Source: a bacterium (GTDB lineage: Bacteria > Bacillota_I > Bacilli_A > RF39 > UBA660). Taken from it: DNA of 23,675 bases. The position numbers were made by a program, and so were the translations under genes. The notes below the pieces were generated by a model. That model saw only the letters and a list, made by a program, of their open reading frames with translations. It was not told where the DNA came from and did not search any database. Location of the stretch: NCBI GenBank assembly GCA_014846175.1, contig RKAV01000013.1, positions 1-23,675 on the forward strand. The letters run 5' to 3'. Below are positions 13,677 through 21,035 of this stretch, piece by piece. Numbering within the stretch: the first letter of the stretch is position 1; each line of letters opens with the position of its first letter.

Positions 13677-14432
13677 TTAATTATTTTCACTATCTTTTTT
13701 TAGTGTTTCCGTTGTAATATATGCAGTTATAGGTATAACTATAATACAGCCTAGTGCACTAAATAATATTTTAATCATTTCTGAAACAAATGTCTTTGCA
13801 TTTACAATTTCTAAAGATGAATAACCTCCTTTATAAAACCAAATCAATAATGTCATAAATTCACCTAAAAAAGCAAACATTAAGGTATTATTCGTTGTAC
13901 ATAATATATCCCTTCCTATGTTCATTCCCGATAGAAATAACTCTTTTTTTGATAAGTTTTTATTATTATCATAAACTTCGTATAATGCAGAGGAAATTGC
14001 TATTGAAGAATCAACCGTTGCTCCAATTAAACTAATTAATATCATAGAAATTGCAATGTTAGTAAAATCTATTTTTACATCATAAGAAAACATATTTATC
14101 TCTTCATAAGACTCATATCCAAAACCAGCAATTCTTGATATCTTTGTTACAAAAAATATGAGAAATGATAATATAATTAATACAATAATAACTGATTTTA
14201 AACTAGATTCTGTTTTTATGTTTTTTTCATTTACATAATATAATATTATATAACTTATTATAAAACAGCCTATTAAAGAACATATTATAGGATTTAGTCC
14301 AAGAGCAATTAAGTAAAAAATAATCATTAAAATAATAAAATTAAATATTATAGATAAAAATAATTTTATTCCTCTTTTTATATCAATATAAATCATTAAT
14401 AAAAATAATAAAATAATTAATATTATATTCAT
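13677..14432 (-). CDS. YibE/F-family membrane protein (second of pair)
   Basis: A 251-aa polytopic membrane protein with about six to seven hydrophobic segments from the N terminus on. The block ATVDSSIAISSALYEV, followed by GMNIGRDILCTTNNTLMFAFLGE and the tail VIPITAYITTET, corresponds to the YibE/F family pattern also present in the gene upstream. The family is often encoded as adjacent pairs in Firmicutes, and its biochemical role is not established. Compared with its partner it lacks the N-terminal extracytoplasmic domain. Its start overlaps the partner's stop by four bases (ATGA), so the two subunits are probably made in equal amounts and form one complex. Confidence 0.8.
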   Translation of the reverse strand: MNIILIILLFLLMIYIDIKRGIKLFLSIIFNFIILMIIFYLIALGLNPIICSLIGCFIISYIILYYVNEKNIKTESSLKSVIIVLIILSFLIFFVTKISRIAGFGYESYEEINMFSYDVKIDFTNIAISMILISLIGATVDSSIAISSALYEVYDNNKNLSKKELFLSGMNIGRDILCTTNNTLMFAFLGEFMTLLIWFYKGGYSSLEIVNAKTFVSEMIKILFSALGCIIVIPITAYITTETLKKDSENN

Positions 14433-15490
14433 TTTACACCTCTTTTCATCAATTTAATTGATATATGTGCTGATATAGGAATAGTTAAAACAATACCAAT
14501 ACTACCAATTAAGAATCTGGTTAATTCTAATGTAAAATTACTTGAAATATAATTATACATTGAAAATCCATTGCGTAATGCTAACACAAAAATAGGAAGA
14601 CCTGAACATAAATAAGTAAAAAACAAAACATTACTCATTGTACTCATTATATCTTTACCTATTTCTCTAGCAGATTTTTTCAAATTTTTGACAGATATAT
14701 TATTGTCTTTTTGAATCAGTTCCGATATAGAAGCTGAAATTGTAATTGCTACATCCATAATTGCCCCTGTTGATCCGATTAATAGTTCTGGTAATATAAT
14801 ATCTTCAATAGGAATAGTTAAAAATGATAATTCATTGAAATTTATCCCTTTATAACCAGTAAAATTTATAATAATTACAATTGTAATAAGCATTACTAAT
14901 GTTGATATAATTACAGAAATGATTGCCGATAATGTTTTCTTGTTAAATCCACTTGCTAATATCAAAGAAATAATAGAGAAAATAATCATTTCTATTACAC
15001 ATAAAAATAATAAATTGATACCTTTAAAATATAAAGCTAAACCTATATAAAAAATTACTAAATTCAAAACAACACTTAATACAGATAACAGTCCTTTATA
15101 AGAACCAACTATATAAAGTAAATTTAAAAATATCACTATCATTAAAGTTAGATAGAAATCTCTTTTTAATTCAATATCACTCGCATTTAATATTATTTTG
15201 TCATTAACTTTGTATTTATCTGTAACAACAGATGAATAAGATTCATCATAAGAGATGGTTTTTTCTTTTCCTTTTTGCTTACCATTAGTTATTATACCTG
15301 TTATCTTTCGCATATAGTATTTTTCTTCTAATCCTAATGAGTTTTGAGATGTTTCTTCACTAATTGTATCAATTTTTGTTATTTTAACAATTTGCTTGGA
15401 ATATAAAAAATCATCATTATAAACAAAAATTAAAATAATTATAGATATAAGAAATATAATAATAGAAATCAGTTTCTTTTTACTAGACAT
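14429..15490 (-). CDS. YibE/F-family membrane protein with extracytoplasmic domain (first of pair)
   Basis: A 353-aa membrane protein. One transmembrane helix (about residues 8-25) is followed by a roughly 85-residue hydrophilic, beta-rich outside domain (about 30-112), then seven or eight membrane segments. The family core is GSTGAIMDVAITISASISEL and REIGKDIMSTMSNVLFF, with TIPISAHISIKLM near the end. GGAGGT (reverse of plus 15497-15502) sets the start, and a TATAAT (plus 15509-15514) lies upstream without a clear -35. The operon is divergent from the DUF2974 gene and is enclosed by the inverted repeats 13292-13541 and 16196-16446. Transport of an unknown solute is a common guess for this family, not a demonstrated fact. 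Confidence 0.82.
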   Translation of the reverse strand: MSSKKKLISIIIFLISIIILIFVYNDDFLYSKQIVKITKIDTISEETSQNSLGLEEKYYMRKITGIITNGKQKGKEKTISYDESYSSVVTDKYKVNDKIILNASDIELKRDFYLTLMIVIFLNLLYIVGSYKGLLSVLSVVLNLVIFYIGLALYFKGINLLFLCVIEMIIFSIISLILASGFNKKTLSAIISVIISTLVMLITIVIIINFTGYKGINFNELSFLTIPIEDIILPELLIGSTGAIMDVAITISASISELIQKDNNISVKNLKKSAREIGKDIMSTMSNVLFFTYLCSGLPIFVLALRNGFSMYNYISSNFTLELTRFLIGSIGIVLTIPISAHISIKLMKRGVK

Positions 15491-15597
15491 ACTACTACCT
15501 CCAAATCTATTATACTAGTTTTTTCAAAAAATCATATCCTAATATTAGAGTGGGCATAAAAATTTATACTTATTTTTTTCTTATCATATATTACATT

Positions 15598-16650
15598 ATG
15601 AATATAATTGATTATGTTAGTAAGAATAATCTTACAATGAAAGACTCACCACTTAATGAAGTAGATAGTTTAGTTTTATCACAACTTTCATATCTTTACT
15701 ATGAAAAAGTACCACTACCTTGTAAGGTAAGTGATTTAAATAATTACTTTTATGATTTATTAGGTACTGATAGGGATGATTTAAATAACTTAAATCTATT
15801 AGAAAAAGTTTGTTCTTCTAAAAGATTTTCTAATATAATAGTTAATTACTATATCAGTAAAGATAACTTAGTAGAGAATAAACAATTTTCTGCTATAACC
15901 TTTTTCTTAGAAACAGGGGATATCTATATCGCTTATCGTGGTACGGATGGAACAGTTAATGGCTGGAAAGAAGATTTTAATATGTCATTTTTATCACCAG
16001 TACCAGCTCAAGTAGAAGCTTTAAAGTATTTAGAAACAGTCTTGTCTTTAACTAATAATTACTGTTATATTGGTGGACACTCTAAAGGAGGAAACTTAGC
16101 ATTTTATGCTGCTATATATTTAAAAGACAAAAGAAGAATAAAAAAAGTATTCTCTCATGATGGCCCTGGTTTTCAAGAAAAAGTAGTTAATAGTAAAGAA
16201 TTTAAAAATACTGAACCACTACTTTATAAAACAATACCAGAAAGTTCAATAATAGGTATGTTACTTTGTAATAGTGAAGATTATACAGTAGTAAAAAGTA
16301 ATGAAAATGGAATATTACAGCATGATCCATTCTCATGGTTAGTAAATGATAACAGTTTTATCTATTTAAAAAGATTAACTAAAACATCTATTTATACCAA
16401 TAAGGTACTAAAAGATACCATAAACAATCTAACAAAAAAAGAAAGAGAAGAATTTGTTAATGCTTTATTTACTATTTTTGATAGGGCAGATATTAAAACA
16501 CTTAAGGATTTATCAAAAAACTGGTATAAAAAAATTCCACCAATTATAAAATCAATGGAATCTTTAGATACTAAAGTAAAAAAATGTCTTTGGGATACAA
16601 TTAAAGTATTAGTAGTTTTCATTATCAAGAATTTACCATTCTTACTTTGA
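15598..16650 (+). CDS. DUF2974 (Mbeg1-like) alpha/beta hydrolase
   Basis: This 350-aa protein (from Met at 15598) matches the DUF2974/Mbeg1-like family of lipase-fold hydrolases. NEVDSLVLSQLSYLYYE (residues 20-36) is the family N-terminal motif. IAYRGTDGTVNGWKEDFNM (111-129) is a lipase-like oxyanion segment, and GGHSKGGN (159-166) holds the nucleophile Ser162 in G-x-S-x-G. HDGPGF follows. The substrate is unknown; an acyl ester or lipid is likely. I prefer the ATG at 15598 over an in-frame GTG at 15550, because family proteins begin like MNIIDYV. Neither start has a Shine-Dalgarno sequence, which is unusual here. Part of the gene (16196-16446) exists as an inverted copy 2.7 kb away. The 3' end overlaps the convergent kinase gene by nine bases. 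Confidence 0.85.
   Translation: MNIIDYVSKNNLTMKDSPLNEVDSLVLSQLSYLYYEKVPLPCKVSDLNNYFYDLLGTDRDDLNNLNLLEKVCSSKRFSNIIVNYYISKDNLVENKQFSAITFFLETGDIYIAYRGTDGTVNGWKEDFNMSFLSPVPAQVEALKYLETVLSLTNNYCYIGGHSKGGNLAFYAAIYLKDKRRIKKVFSHDGPGFQEKVVNSKEFKNTEPLLYKTIPESSIIGMLLCNSEDYTVVKSNENGILQHDPFSWLVNDNSFIYLKRLTKTSIYTNKVLKDTINNLTKKEREEFVNALFTIFDRADIKTLKDLSKNWYKKIPPIIKSMESLDTKVKKCLWDTIKVLVVFIIKNLPFLL
16196..16446 (+). repeat. Inverted repeat, intact-gene copy
   Basis: Partner of 13292-13541 in opposite orientation, with about 98% identity by manual alignment. It lies inside the DUF2974 gene. Together the two copies bracket the yibE/yibF operon and the 5' two thirds of this gene. Confidence 0.9.
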
Positions 16651-17382
16651 AAAAATATCATGGAAATAAGGTATGTCTTTGACAGTCTTATTTTTCTTTT
16701 TTAGTACTTTAAAGTCATATCTTGATCTATTAAGAAAAGGTAATTCGTCTATTTTATTCTCAAACTCATCTTCACTAACATCATCAATACTCTTATGGAA
16801 AACAGTATGATAAAATGATAAAAGATAAGAAAGTCTATCATAGTTTTGTTTTCCCTTATAATCAATACCTCTATTTTCTAAATATTCAAACAAAGGAGCA
16901 GAAATACCCATTGGTTCCATTCTTTTAATACCAACTCCATCAAAATCAATAAAAGTAAAATCGTTGTTTTCTTCATCAATTATAATATTTTTATAATTAA
17001 TATCGCCTAATATAATTTTTCTTTTATCTTGATGTATATTTTCTAATTCCAAAGAAACATCAATAAGTTTATCTTTTAATTCTTCTATAGAATGAGCCTT
17101 TTCATATTCTGCTAGTGTAATTCCTTTTTTATAAGCTGTTACACATCCACAAAAAGAATAACCATTGTATAGCTTAGCAAGAGGAACAGCAATTCTTAAA
17201 TTACTAATCTTACTAGTTGCTTCAACATGTGCTTCTCTTTCTACTAGCTCACTAATACTAAAATCTTTATAAATCTTGTAAACTAAATCATTATTGTAAT
17301 AAACAGTACTCTCACTTGATAAATTACTATTAATTTTAGTTAATTTATCAAAATTAATACATGTAATATCAATCTTTTTCAT
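16642..17382 (-). CDS. Small protein-kinase-like/aminoglycoside-phosphotransferase-like protein
   Basis: A 246-aa single-domain phosphotransferase of the protein-kinase fold. LVYKIYKD (Lys36) is the ATP-anchoring lysine, ILGDINYKNIIID (Asp127, Asn132) is the catalytic loop and FIDFDGVG (Asp146) is the metal-binding motif. The rest of the C-terminal lobe is short, as in small-molecule kinases (APH, choline or Mbeg-like enzymes). Its substrate cannot be named. The chosen ATG (17382) has AAGGGGTGG in front. An in-frame ATG eight codons upstream (17406) lies right at the -10 box and has no RBS. It has its own promoter and ends convergently, overlapping the DUF2974 stop by nine bases, with no terminator visible between them. 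Confidence 0.72.
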   Translation of the reverse strand: MKKIDITCINFDKLTKINSNLSSESTVYYNNDLVYKIYKDFSISELVEREAHVEATSKISNLRIAVPLAKLYNGYSFCGCVTAYKKGITLAEYEKAHSIEELKDKLIDVSLELENIHQDKRKIILGDINYKNIIIDEENNDFTFIDFDGVGIKRMEPMGISAPLFEYLENRGIDYKGKQNYDRLSYLLSFYHTVFHKSIDDVSEDEFENKIDELPFLNRSRYDFKVLKKKNKTVKDIPYFHDIFSK

Positions 17383-17406
17383 CCTACCACCCCTTATTTG
17401 TCCCAT

Positions 17407-17415
17407 ATTATATCA
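17407..17415 (-). promoter_or_regulatory. Extended -10 promoter of the kinase-like gene
   Basis: The minus strand reads TGATATAAT: a perfect -10 with the TG extension and no recognisable -35. The position where a -35 would fall (about 17430-17435) is inside the terminator of the upstream spoVIF-like gene. Confidence 0.6.
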
Positions 17416-17424
17416 TATTTTGGC

Positions 17425-17456
17425 AAAAAAAGAAAGATGTAGTTTTAAAACATCTT
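17425..17456 (-). terminator. Terminator after the spoVIF-like gene
   Basis: On the minus strand AAGATGT (plus 17450-17456) pairs with ACATCTT (plus 17434-17440), followed shortly by a seven-T run (plus 17425-17431). The stop codon (17445-17447) is in the loop. Confidence 0.75.
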
Positions 17457-17684
17457 ATCAACATTATCAGGTACTTTATCTTTCATTATTGTATTTATTA
17501 TTTTTTCTTTCTTTTCTTTAGAAATATTTTTACCAGTCATAGTAGCTATTTCATCAACAACTTCAGACAAAGTCTTTTCATCTTTCATATTTCCATCTTG
17601 TAGTTTATTAGCAAGAGATAAAATTGTATCTTTACTAACATTAGTTTTCTTTTCTACTCTTTTAAAAAAACTATCTCCAAACAT
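17445..17684 (-). CDS. Stage VI sporulation protein F-like (SpoVIF)
   Basis: This 79-aa protein resembles SpoVIF (YjcC), a late mother-cell protein of Bacillus needed for proper spore-coat completion. Matching features are FFKRVEKKTNVSKDTILSLA at the start, then a DEKTLSEVVDEIATMTGK segment, NISKEKKEKIINTIM, and the ending KVPDNVDKMF. The length fits the family. There is no signal or membrane segment; it is highly charged and helical. AGGAGG precedes the ATG. It follows an uncharacterised 84-aa gene and der on the same strand. The upstream gap has a -10 compatible with sigma-E or sigma-K, so it may have its own sporulation promoter in addition to read-through from der. The assignment rests on motif memory, without a search. 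Confidence 0.75.
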   Translation of the reverse strand: MFGDSFFKRVEKKTNVSKDTILSLANKLQDGNMKDEKTLSEVVDEIATMTGKNISKEKKEKIINTIMKDKVPDNVDKMF

Positions 17685-17701
17685 AGAAAACCTCCTAGTT
17701 C

Positions 17702-17728
17702 ATTATATGAAACTAAAATGATTAGGTT
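17702..17728 (-). promoter_or_regulatory. Possible late mother-cell (sigma-K or sigma-E) promoter of the spoVIF-like gene
   Basis: On the minus strand AACC (plus 17725-17728) and CATATAAT (plus 17702-17709) are 15 bp apart. This fits a sigma-K pattern (AC...CATA), and the -10 also fits sigma-E. The start site would fall almost on the RBS (reverse of plus 17691-17696), as for the SASP gene. CATATAAT also contains TATAAT, so a sigma-A reading is possible. Confidence 0.35.
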
Positions 17729-17976
17729 CTATTATTCCTATTTATTCTTTTTAATTGATTATTAAACTCTTCCATAGAAATTAATCCTTTATCAAGTCTA
17801 TCCTGTAACATAGCAAGAGATTTTTCATGCATTTTTTTACTGTCTAGTGGATTAGCATAACGATAACTAGCTAAATTGTTAGTAAAAATATTTTTCTTTT
17901 CTTCTTTATGTAAGTTAGAAAAATTTGTTTTTTCAAACCTTTTATTATTAAAAGAACTATTTCCACCAATTATCAT
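17722..17976 (-). CDS. Uncharacterised 84-aa protein between der and spoVIF-like
   Basis: I do not recognise this small, very hydrophilic protein. It begins MIIGGNSSFNNKRFEK. It has a central segment NNLASYRYANPLDSKKMHEK and a C-terminal helix pair LAMLQDRLDKGLISMEEFNNQL, reminiscent of the SHOCT-type helical hairpin (L..L...G.IS.EEF...L), which often mediates oligomerisation. There is no Cys, signal or membrane segment. Its ATG overlaps the der stop (ATGA), so it is translationally coupled to der. The next gene on the strand is the spoVIF-like gene, so it could be a ribosome-linked or sporulation protein; neither is shown. Confidence 0.65.
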   Translation of the reverse strand: MIIGGNSSFNNKRFEKTNFSNLHKEEKKNIFTNNLASYRYANPLDSKKMHEKSLAMLQDRLDKGLISMEEFNNQLKRINRNNRT

Positions 17977-19283
17977 AAGTCATCTCCACTTCTGTTTTTA
18001 AATTGTAAAATGATAGGCGTACCCTCTAAATCAAAGTTTTCTCTTAATTGATTTTCTAAATATCTTTCATAAGAAAAATGTACAAGTCCTTTATTATTAA
18101 CTCTAAAAGTAAATTTTGGTGGTTTAGTACCACTTTGACTAACGAAATAAATCTTTAATCTTTTAGCTTTATAACTAGGAGCAGGATTTCTATCATAAGC
18201 CTCTCTAATAACATCGTTCAATACACTAGTTTTAACTTCACGATTAATATTTTCTTTAACTTTTAACACTTCAGGCATCAAAGTAGAAATCCTTTTTTTT
18301 GTAAGAGCTGATAAGAAAACGATTGGGGCATAAGTAATAAATTGAAATTCACTTCTAACTATTTTTTTATAATTATTGATATTTCCATCTTTTACAGTAT
18401 CCCATTTATTAACAACAATAATTATTCCTTTTCCTCTATCTAAAGCATAAGATGCTATATGTTTATCATGCTCTTTAATTCCTTCTTCAGCATTAATAAC
18501 CAAAAGACATAAATCACTTCTATCAATAGCTCGCATACTTCTAACAAGACTATACTTTTCAATACTTTCAAACACTTTACCTTTTTTACGCATACCAGCA
18601 GTATCAATCAAAACATATTCTTCTCCATGATATTTTAAAACTGTATCAATAGAATCTCTAGTAGTACCAGCTACATTAGAAACTACTACACGTTCTTCAT
18701 TTAATAGGGCATTAATTAAACTACTTTTACCAACATTAGGTCTACCTATAACACAAAATTTTAATCGTTCATCAGGAACTTCTTCCTCTTCAACAATATC
18801 TTTTGTAATTTCATCAAGCAATTCATAGTAACCTGTATTATGAATAGCACTAATAGGTAAATATGTTTCAAATCCTAACTCATAGAAATCATAGAGATTA
18901 TCTTTTGCTTCCTTAGTATCTATTTTATTAATAGCTACAATGACTTTTTTACCACTTCTTTTTAGGATATCTCTAATAATTAAGTCATCTTTAGTAAGAC
19001 CAAACTTTCCATCAACTACAAATAGAATAACTGAAGCTTCACTAATAGCAAATTCAGCTTGAATTCTTATTTCATTTTGAAAGTTTCCCTCTTCCTCTTC
19101 GATACCACCAGTATCTATTATTGTAAAATTCTTATTATTCCAACTAACATCTTGATAAAGTCTATCTCTAGTTACACCTGCAACATCTTCAATAATAGCA
19201 ATTTTTCCTCCAGCAATTTTATTAAATAAAGTACTCTTTCCAACATTAGGATGTCCAATAATTGCTACAATATTTTTTTTCAT
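17973..19283 (-). CDS. der: Ribosome biogenesis GTPase Der (EngA)
   Basis: Der has two consecutive GTPase domains and a KH-like C-terminal domain and is essential for 50S maturation. From the chosen start (436 aa, normal length) the motifs are: first P-loop GHPNVGKST (residues 10-18), DTGG (57-60) and NKID (119-122); second P-loop GRPNVGKSS (180-188), DTAGMRKKGK and NKWD; then the KH region with RNPAPSYKAKRLKIYFVSQ and FVRVNNKGLVHFSY-like end segments. The first P-loop has H where many homologues have R (GRPNVGKS). The ATG at 19283 follows AGAGGTGG at good spacing. An upstream in-frame start (19343) would add 20 residues that no family member has and would run through the promoter. Confidence 0.96.
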   Translation of the reverse strand: MKKNIVAIIGHPNVGKSTLFNKIAGGKIAIIEDVAGVTRDRLYQDVSWNNKNFTIIDTGGIEEEEGNFQNEIRIQAEFAISEASVILFVVDGKFGLTKDDLIIRDILKRSGKKVIVAINKIDTKEAKDNLYDFYELGFETYLPISAIHNTGYYELLDEITKDIVEEEEVPDERLKFCVIGRPNVGKSSLINALLNEERVVVSNVAGTTRDSIDTVLKYHGEEYVLIDTAGMRKKGKVFESIEKYSLVRSMRAIDRSDLCLLVINAEEGIKEHDKHIASYALDRGKGIIIVVNKWDTVKDGNINNYKKIVRSEFQFITYAPIVFLSALTKKRISTLMPEVLKVKENINREVKTSVLNDVIREAYDRNPAPSYKAKRLKIYFVSQSGTKPPKFTFRVNNKGLVHFSYERYLENQLRENFDLEGTPIILQFKNRSGDDL

Positions 19284-19311
19284 ATAATATCCACCTCTTT
19301 TCTTATATCTT

Positions 19312-19340
19312 ATTTTAATTCTAAATATTATTAAAATCAA
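19312..19340 (-). promoter_or_regulatory. Promoter of der
   Basis: The minus strand has TTGATT (plus 19335-19340), a 17-bp spacer and TAAAAT (plus 19312-19317). The -35 box begins directly after the T-run of the upstream terminator. Confidence 0.6.
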
Positions 19341-19341
19341 C

Positions 19342-19376
19342 AAAAAAAGACATTAGCTTACGGCTTAATTGTCTTT
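19342..19376 (-). terminator. Terminator of the XRE regulator gene
   Basis: On the minus strand AAAGACA / TGTCTTT (plus 19370-19376 and 19346-19352) forms the base of a stem that continues with TTAAGC / GCTAA around a small loop, followed by seven T (plus 19342-19348). The stop codon lies within the hairpin. Confidence 0.88.
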
Positions 19377-19610
19377 TACGAATTCTACAATATCAGAAAC
19401 GTTACAATTTAAATAACTGCAAAGTCTTGCTAAAACATAAATATCAATTCTAATGATTTCACCAGTAGTTAATCTTTTAATTACTTTAAAATCAGTACAT
19501 GTATCATTGATTAATTTACTTTTGGAAATACCTTTATCAAGTAGTAATTGCTCTAACTTAAAAATATAAGTACCTCCATCAACCTTGATTTTTACATATT
19601 TCTTTTCCAT
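19365..19610 (-). CDS. XRE-family (Cro/C1-type) transcriptional regulator
   Basis: An 81-aa protein that is almost entirely one helix-turn-helix domain. KLEQLLLDKGISKSKLINDT supplies helices 1 and 2, and FKVIKRLTTGEIIRIDIYVL gives the recognition helix and the turn. LARLCSYLNCNVSDIVEFV is the typical last helix of the Cro/C1 HTH_26 kind. An unusual hydrophilic lead (VKIKVDGGTYIF) precedes it. A strong GAGGAGAAG-type RBS lies upstream of the ATG. Inverted repeats overlap its promoter, which suggests autorepression. It is divergent from the LiaF-like envelope gene, so it may also control that operon, but the target is not known. Confidence 0.82.
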   Translation of the reverse strand: MEKKYVKIKVDGGTYIFKLEQLLLDKGISKSKLINDTCTDFKVIKRLTTGEIIRIDIYVLARLCSYLNCNVSDIVEFVKDN

Positions 19611-19634
19611 TCTTCTCCTCGCCCCTTCGTATTA

Positions 19635-19665
19635 ATTTTAACAGGCAACTAGCTAATTGACTAGT
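19635..19665 (-). promoter_or_regulatory. Promoter of the XRE gene with overlapping operator-like repeat
   Basis: The minus strand reads TAGTCA (plus 19658-19663), a 17-bp spacer and TAAAAT (plus 19635-19640) with a TG extension. ACTAG (19648-19652) and CTAGT (19661-19665) form an inverted repeat with an 8-bp spacer across the -35. A second palindrome, GTTATATAAC, lies at 19667-19676. Confidence 0.5.
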
Positions 19666-19756
19666 GGTTATATAACTATAATTACCTAAAAAAAATAAAA
19701 TATTCATTTAAAAAAATAAATATTTATAATATAATTATAATAGAGAGGAGAAGAAA

Positions 19757-20407
19757 ATGATAGTAGGTGTTGTTATATTATTGATTGGTATATTGTATTT
19801 ACTAGAAATATTTAATCCAAGTTTTCAACTTAATTTTGATATTATTTGGCCAGTAGTATTAATTGTAATTTCAATTTATTACATAATTAAAGATGAAAAA
19901 TTGGATTTTACTAAAATATTGTTTCTATTTATTGGCTTATGGTTTTTATTAGTTAATACTTCTTTAATAGTAGAGCCTTACAATAAAGCCTTTTGGCCAG
20001 TTATATTAATACTTATAGGAGGTTATATTGTAATAAGTGCTATAGGTAAAGATAAAAAGAATACTAAAATAAAGCCAAGCAAACATTCAAAAGATTATTA
20101 TGGTATATTTAGTGAAGTTAAGGATAATGTTAAAACTAAAAACTTTAAAGGAACCGATGTTTATTGTATTTTCGGAGGAGCTGAACTTGATTTTAGCGAG
20201 ATAGAATTAAAAAGTGATGCTATAATTAATGTTTATTCTTTCTTTGGAGGTGCAACAATTAGAGTTTCTGACAATTATAATGTTATTTGTAATTCAACGG
20301 CAATTTTAGGAGCTAATGAAAATAAGACAACTAATTCCTCTGATGATTCTAAGCAAAATTTAATAATTAATTGTATTTCTTTTTGTGGCGGAACGGAAAT
20401 AAAGTAG
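19757..20407 (+). CDS. LiaF-like envelope stress membrane protein
   Basis: A 216-aa membrane protein with four hydrophobic segments (about residues 2-18, 27-44, 51-69 and 78-96), as in the LiaI/LiaF-like transmembrane region (DUF5668). A cytoplasmic or surface-facing domain of about 95 residues follows, with the repeated beta-helix-like turns CIFGGAELDFSE, FFGGATIRVSD and FCGGTEIK, the pattern of the LiaF C-terminal (cell-wall-active antibiotic response) domain. LiaF proteins restrain the LiaRS two-component system under envelope stress, but no liaR or liaS lies beside it, so the role is inferred. GAGAGGAG precedes the ATG, and tandem TATAAT boxes (19725-19730, 19736-19741) in a very A+T-rich gap are the likely -10. 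The stop is directly followed by the next start. Confidence 0.78.
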   Translation: MIVGVVILLIGILYLLEIFNPSFQLNFDIIWPVVLIVISIYYIIKDEKLDFTKILFLFIGLWFLLVNTSLIVEPYNKAFWPVILILIGGYIVISAIGKDKKNTKIKPSKHSKDYYGIFSEVKDNVKTKNFKGTDVYCIFGGAELDFSEIELKSDAIINVYSFFGGATIRVSDNYNVICNSTAILGANENKTTNSSDDSKQNLIINCISFCGGTEIK

Positions 20408-21010
20408 ATGAATTATATAGAAATAAAAGAAGAAGCAAAAGAATTGACTTCTAAATATATTTTTAGTTTTTGGAAAGGTGCTTTACTAGTTTTTGCTTCA
20501 TCACTTGTTTTATCAATAATTTTAGCTATAGTAGCAAATGGAATATTAGCTGTTATTACCGAAATATTGCTCTTACCGCTTTATATAGGTCTTACTAGTT
20601 ATATTCTTGGTATTACAAGAAAGGAAGATGTATCTTTTACTAGAATATTTAGTGGTTATAAGAAAATTGGTCTTATTGTAGTTACTTTGATCATTAGTTA
20701 TATATTATGTATGTTTGGTTACTTTATTTTTATAATACCAGGTATAATACTTACTTATTCTTTTGCTATGATAAGTTATTTATTAGCTGATACAAAAGAA
20801 ACAAATATTGATAAAACCGGTTGTATAGTAAAACAAAGTATGAAAATGATGGATGGATATAAAATGGATTATTTTACTTTTCAATTAAGTTTTATTGGTT
20901 GGTATTTTTTAGGAATTATAACATTAGGCATAGCTTATATTTATGTAATTCCTTACTTTACTTTTGCAAATACTTTATACTATCAAAGATTAAAAGAAAA
21001 ACTTAAATAA
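20408..21010 (+). CDS. DUF975 family membrane protein
   Basis: A 200-aa integral membrane protein resembling DUF975. It has an amphipathic start (MNYIEIKEEAKEL), then about five to six membrane helices. The motif IIPGIILTYSFAMISYLLADT in the middle is the family hallmark, followed by the amphipathic loop SMKMMDGYKMDYFTFQLSFIGW and a last pair of helices. The function is unknown. The ATG begins on the base after the LiaF-like TAG (TAGATG) and its own RBS is weak, so translation is coupled to the upstream gene. An envelope-homeostasis operon is the reasonable reading. Confidence 0.78.
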   Translation: MNYIEIKEEAKELTSKYIFSFWKGALLVFASSLVLSIILAIVANGILAVITEILLLPLYIGLTSYILGITRKEDVSFTRIFSGYKKIGLIVVTLIISYILCMFGYFIFIIPGIILTYSFAMISYLLADTKETNIDKTGCIVKQSMKMMDGYKMDYFTFQLSFIGWYFLGIITLGIAYIYVIPYFTFANTLYYQRLKEKLK

Positions 21011-21030
21011 TATAGTTTTTCTTTTCTTTT
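20992..21030 (+). terminator. Weak A/U-rich terminator after the DUF975 gene
   Basis: AAAAGAAAAACT (20992-21003) pairs with AGTTTTTCTTTT (21014-21025), then CTTTT. The stem is 12 bp but has only two G-C pairs, so termination may be partial. Confidence 0.5.
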
Positions 21031-21035
21031 AATTA

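Noticed and set aside
16392..16661. Minus-strand ORF over the 3' end of the DUF2974 gene
   Set aside because: It is antisense to strong coding sequence, with no RBS and no recognisable product.
19284..19343. 20-residue extension at the start of Der
   Set aside because: It overlaps the der promoter and RBS and is absent from the family.
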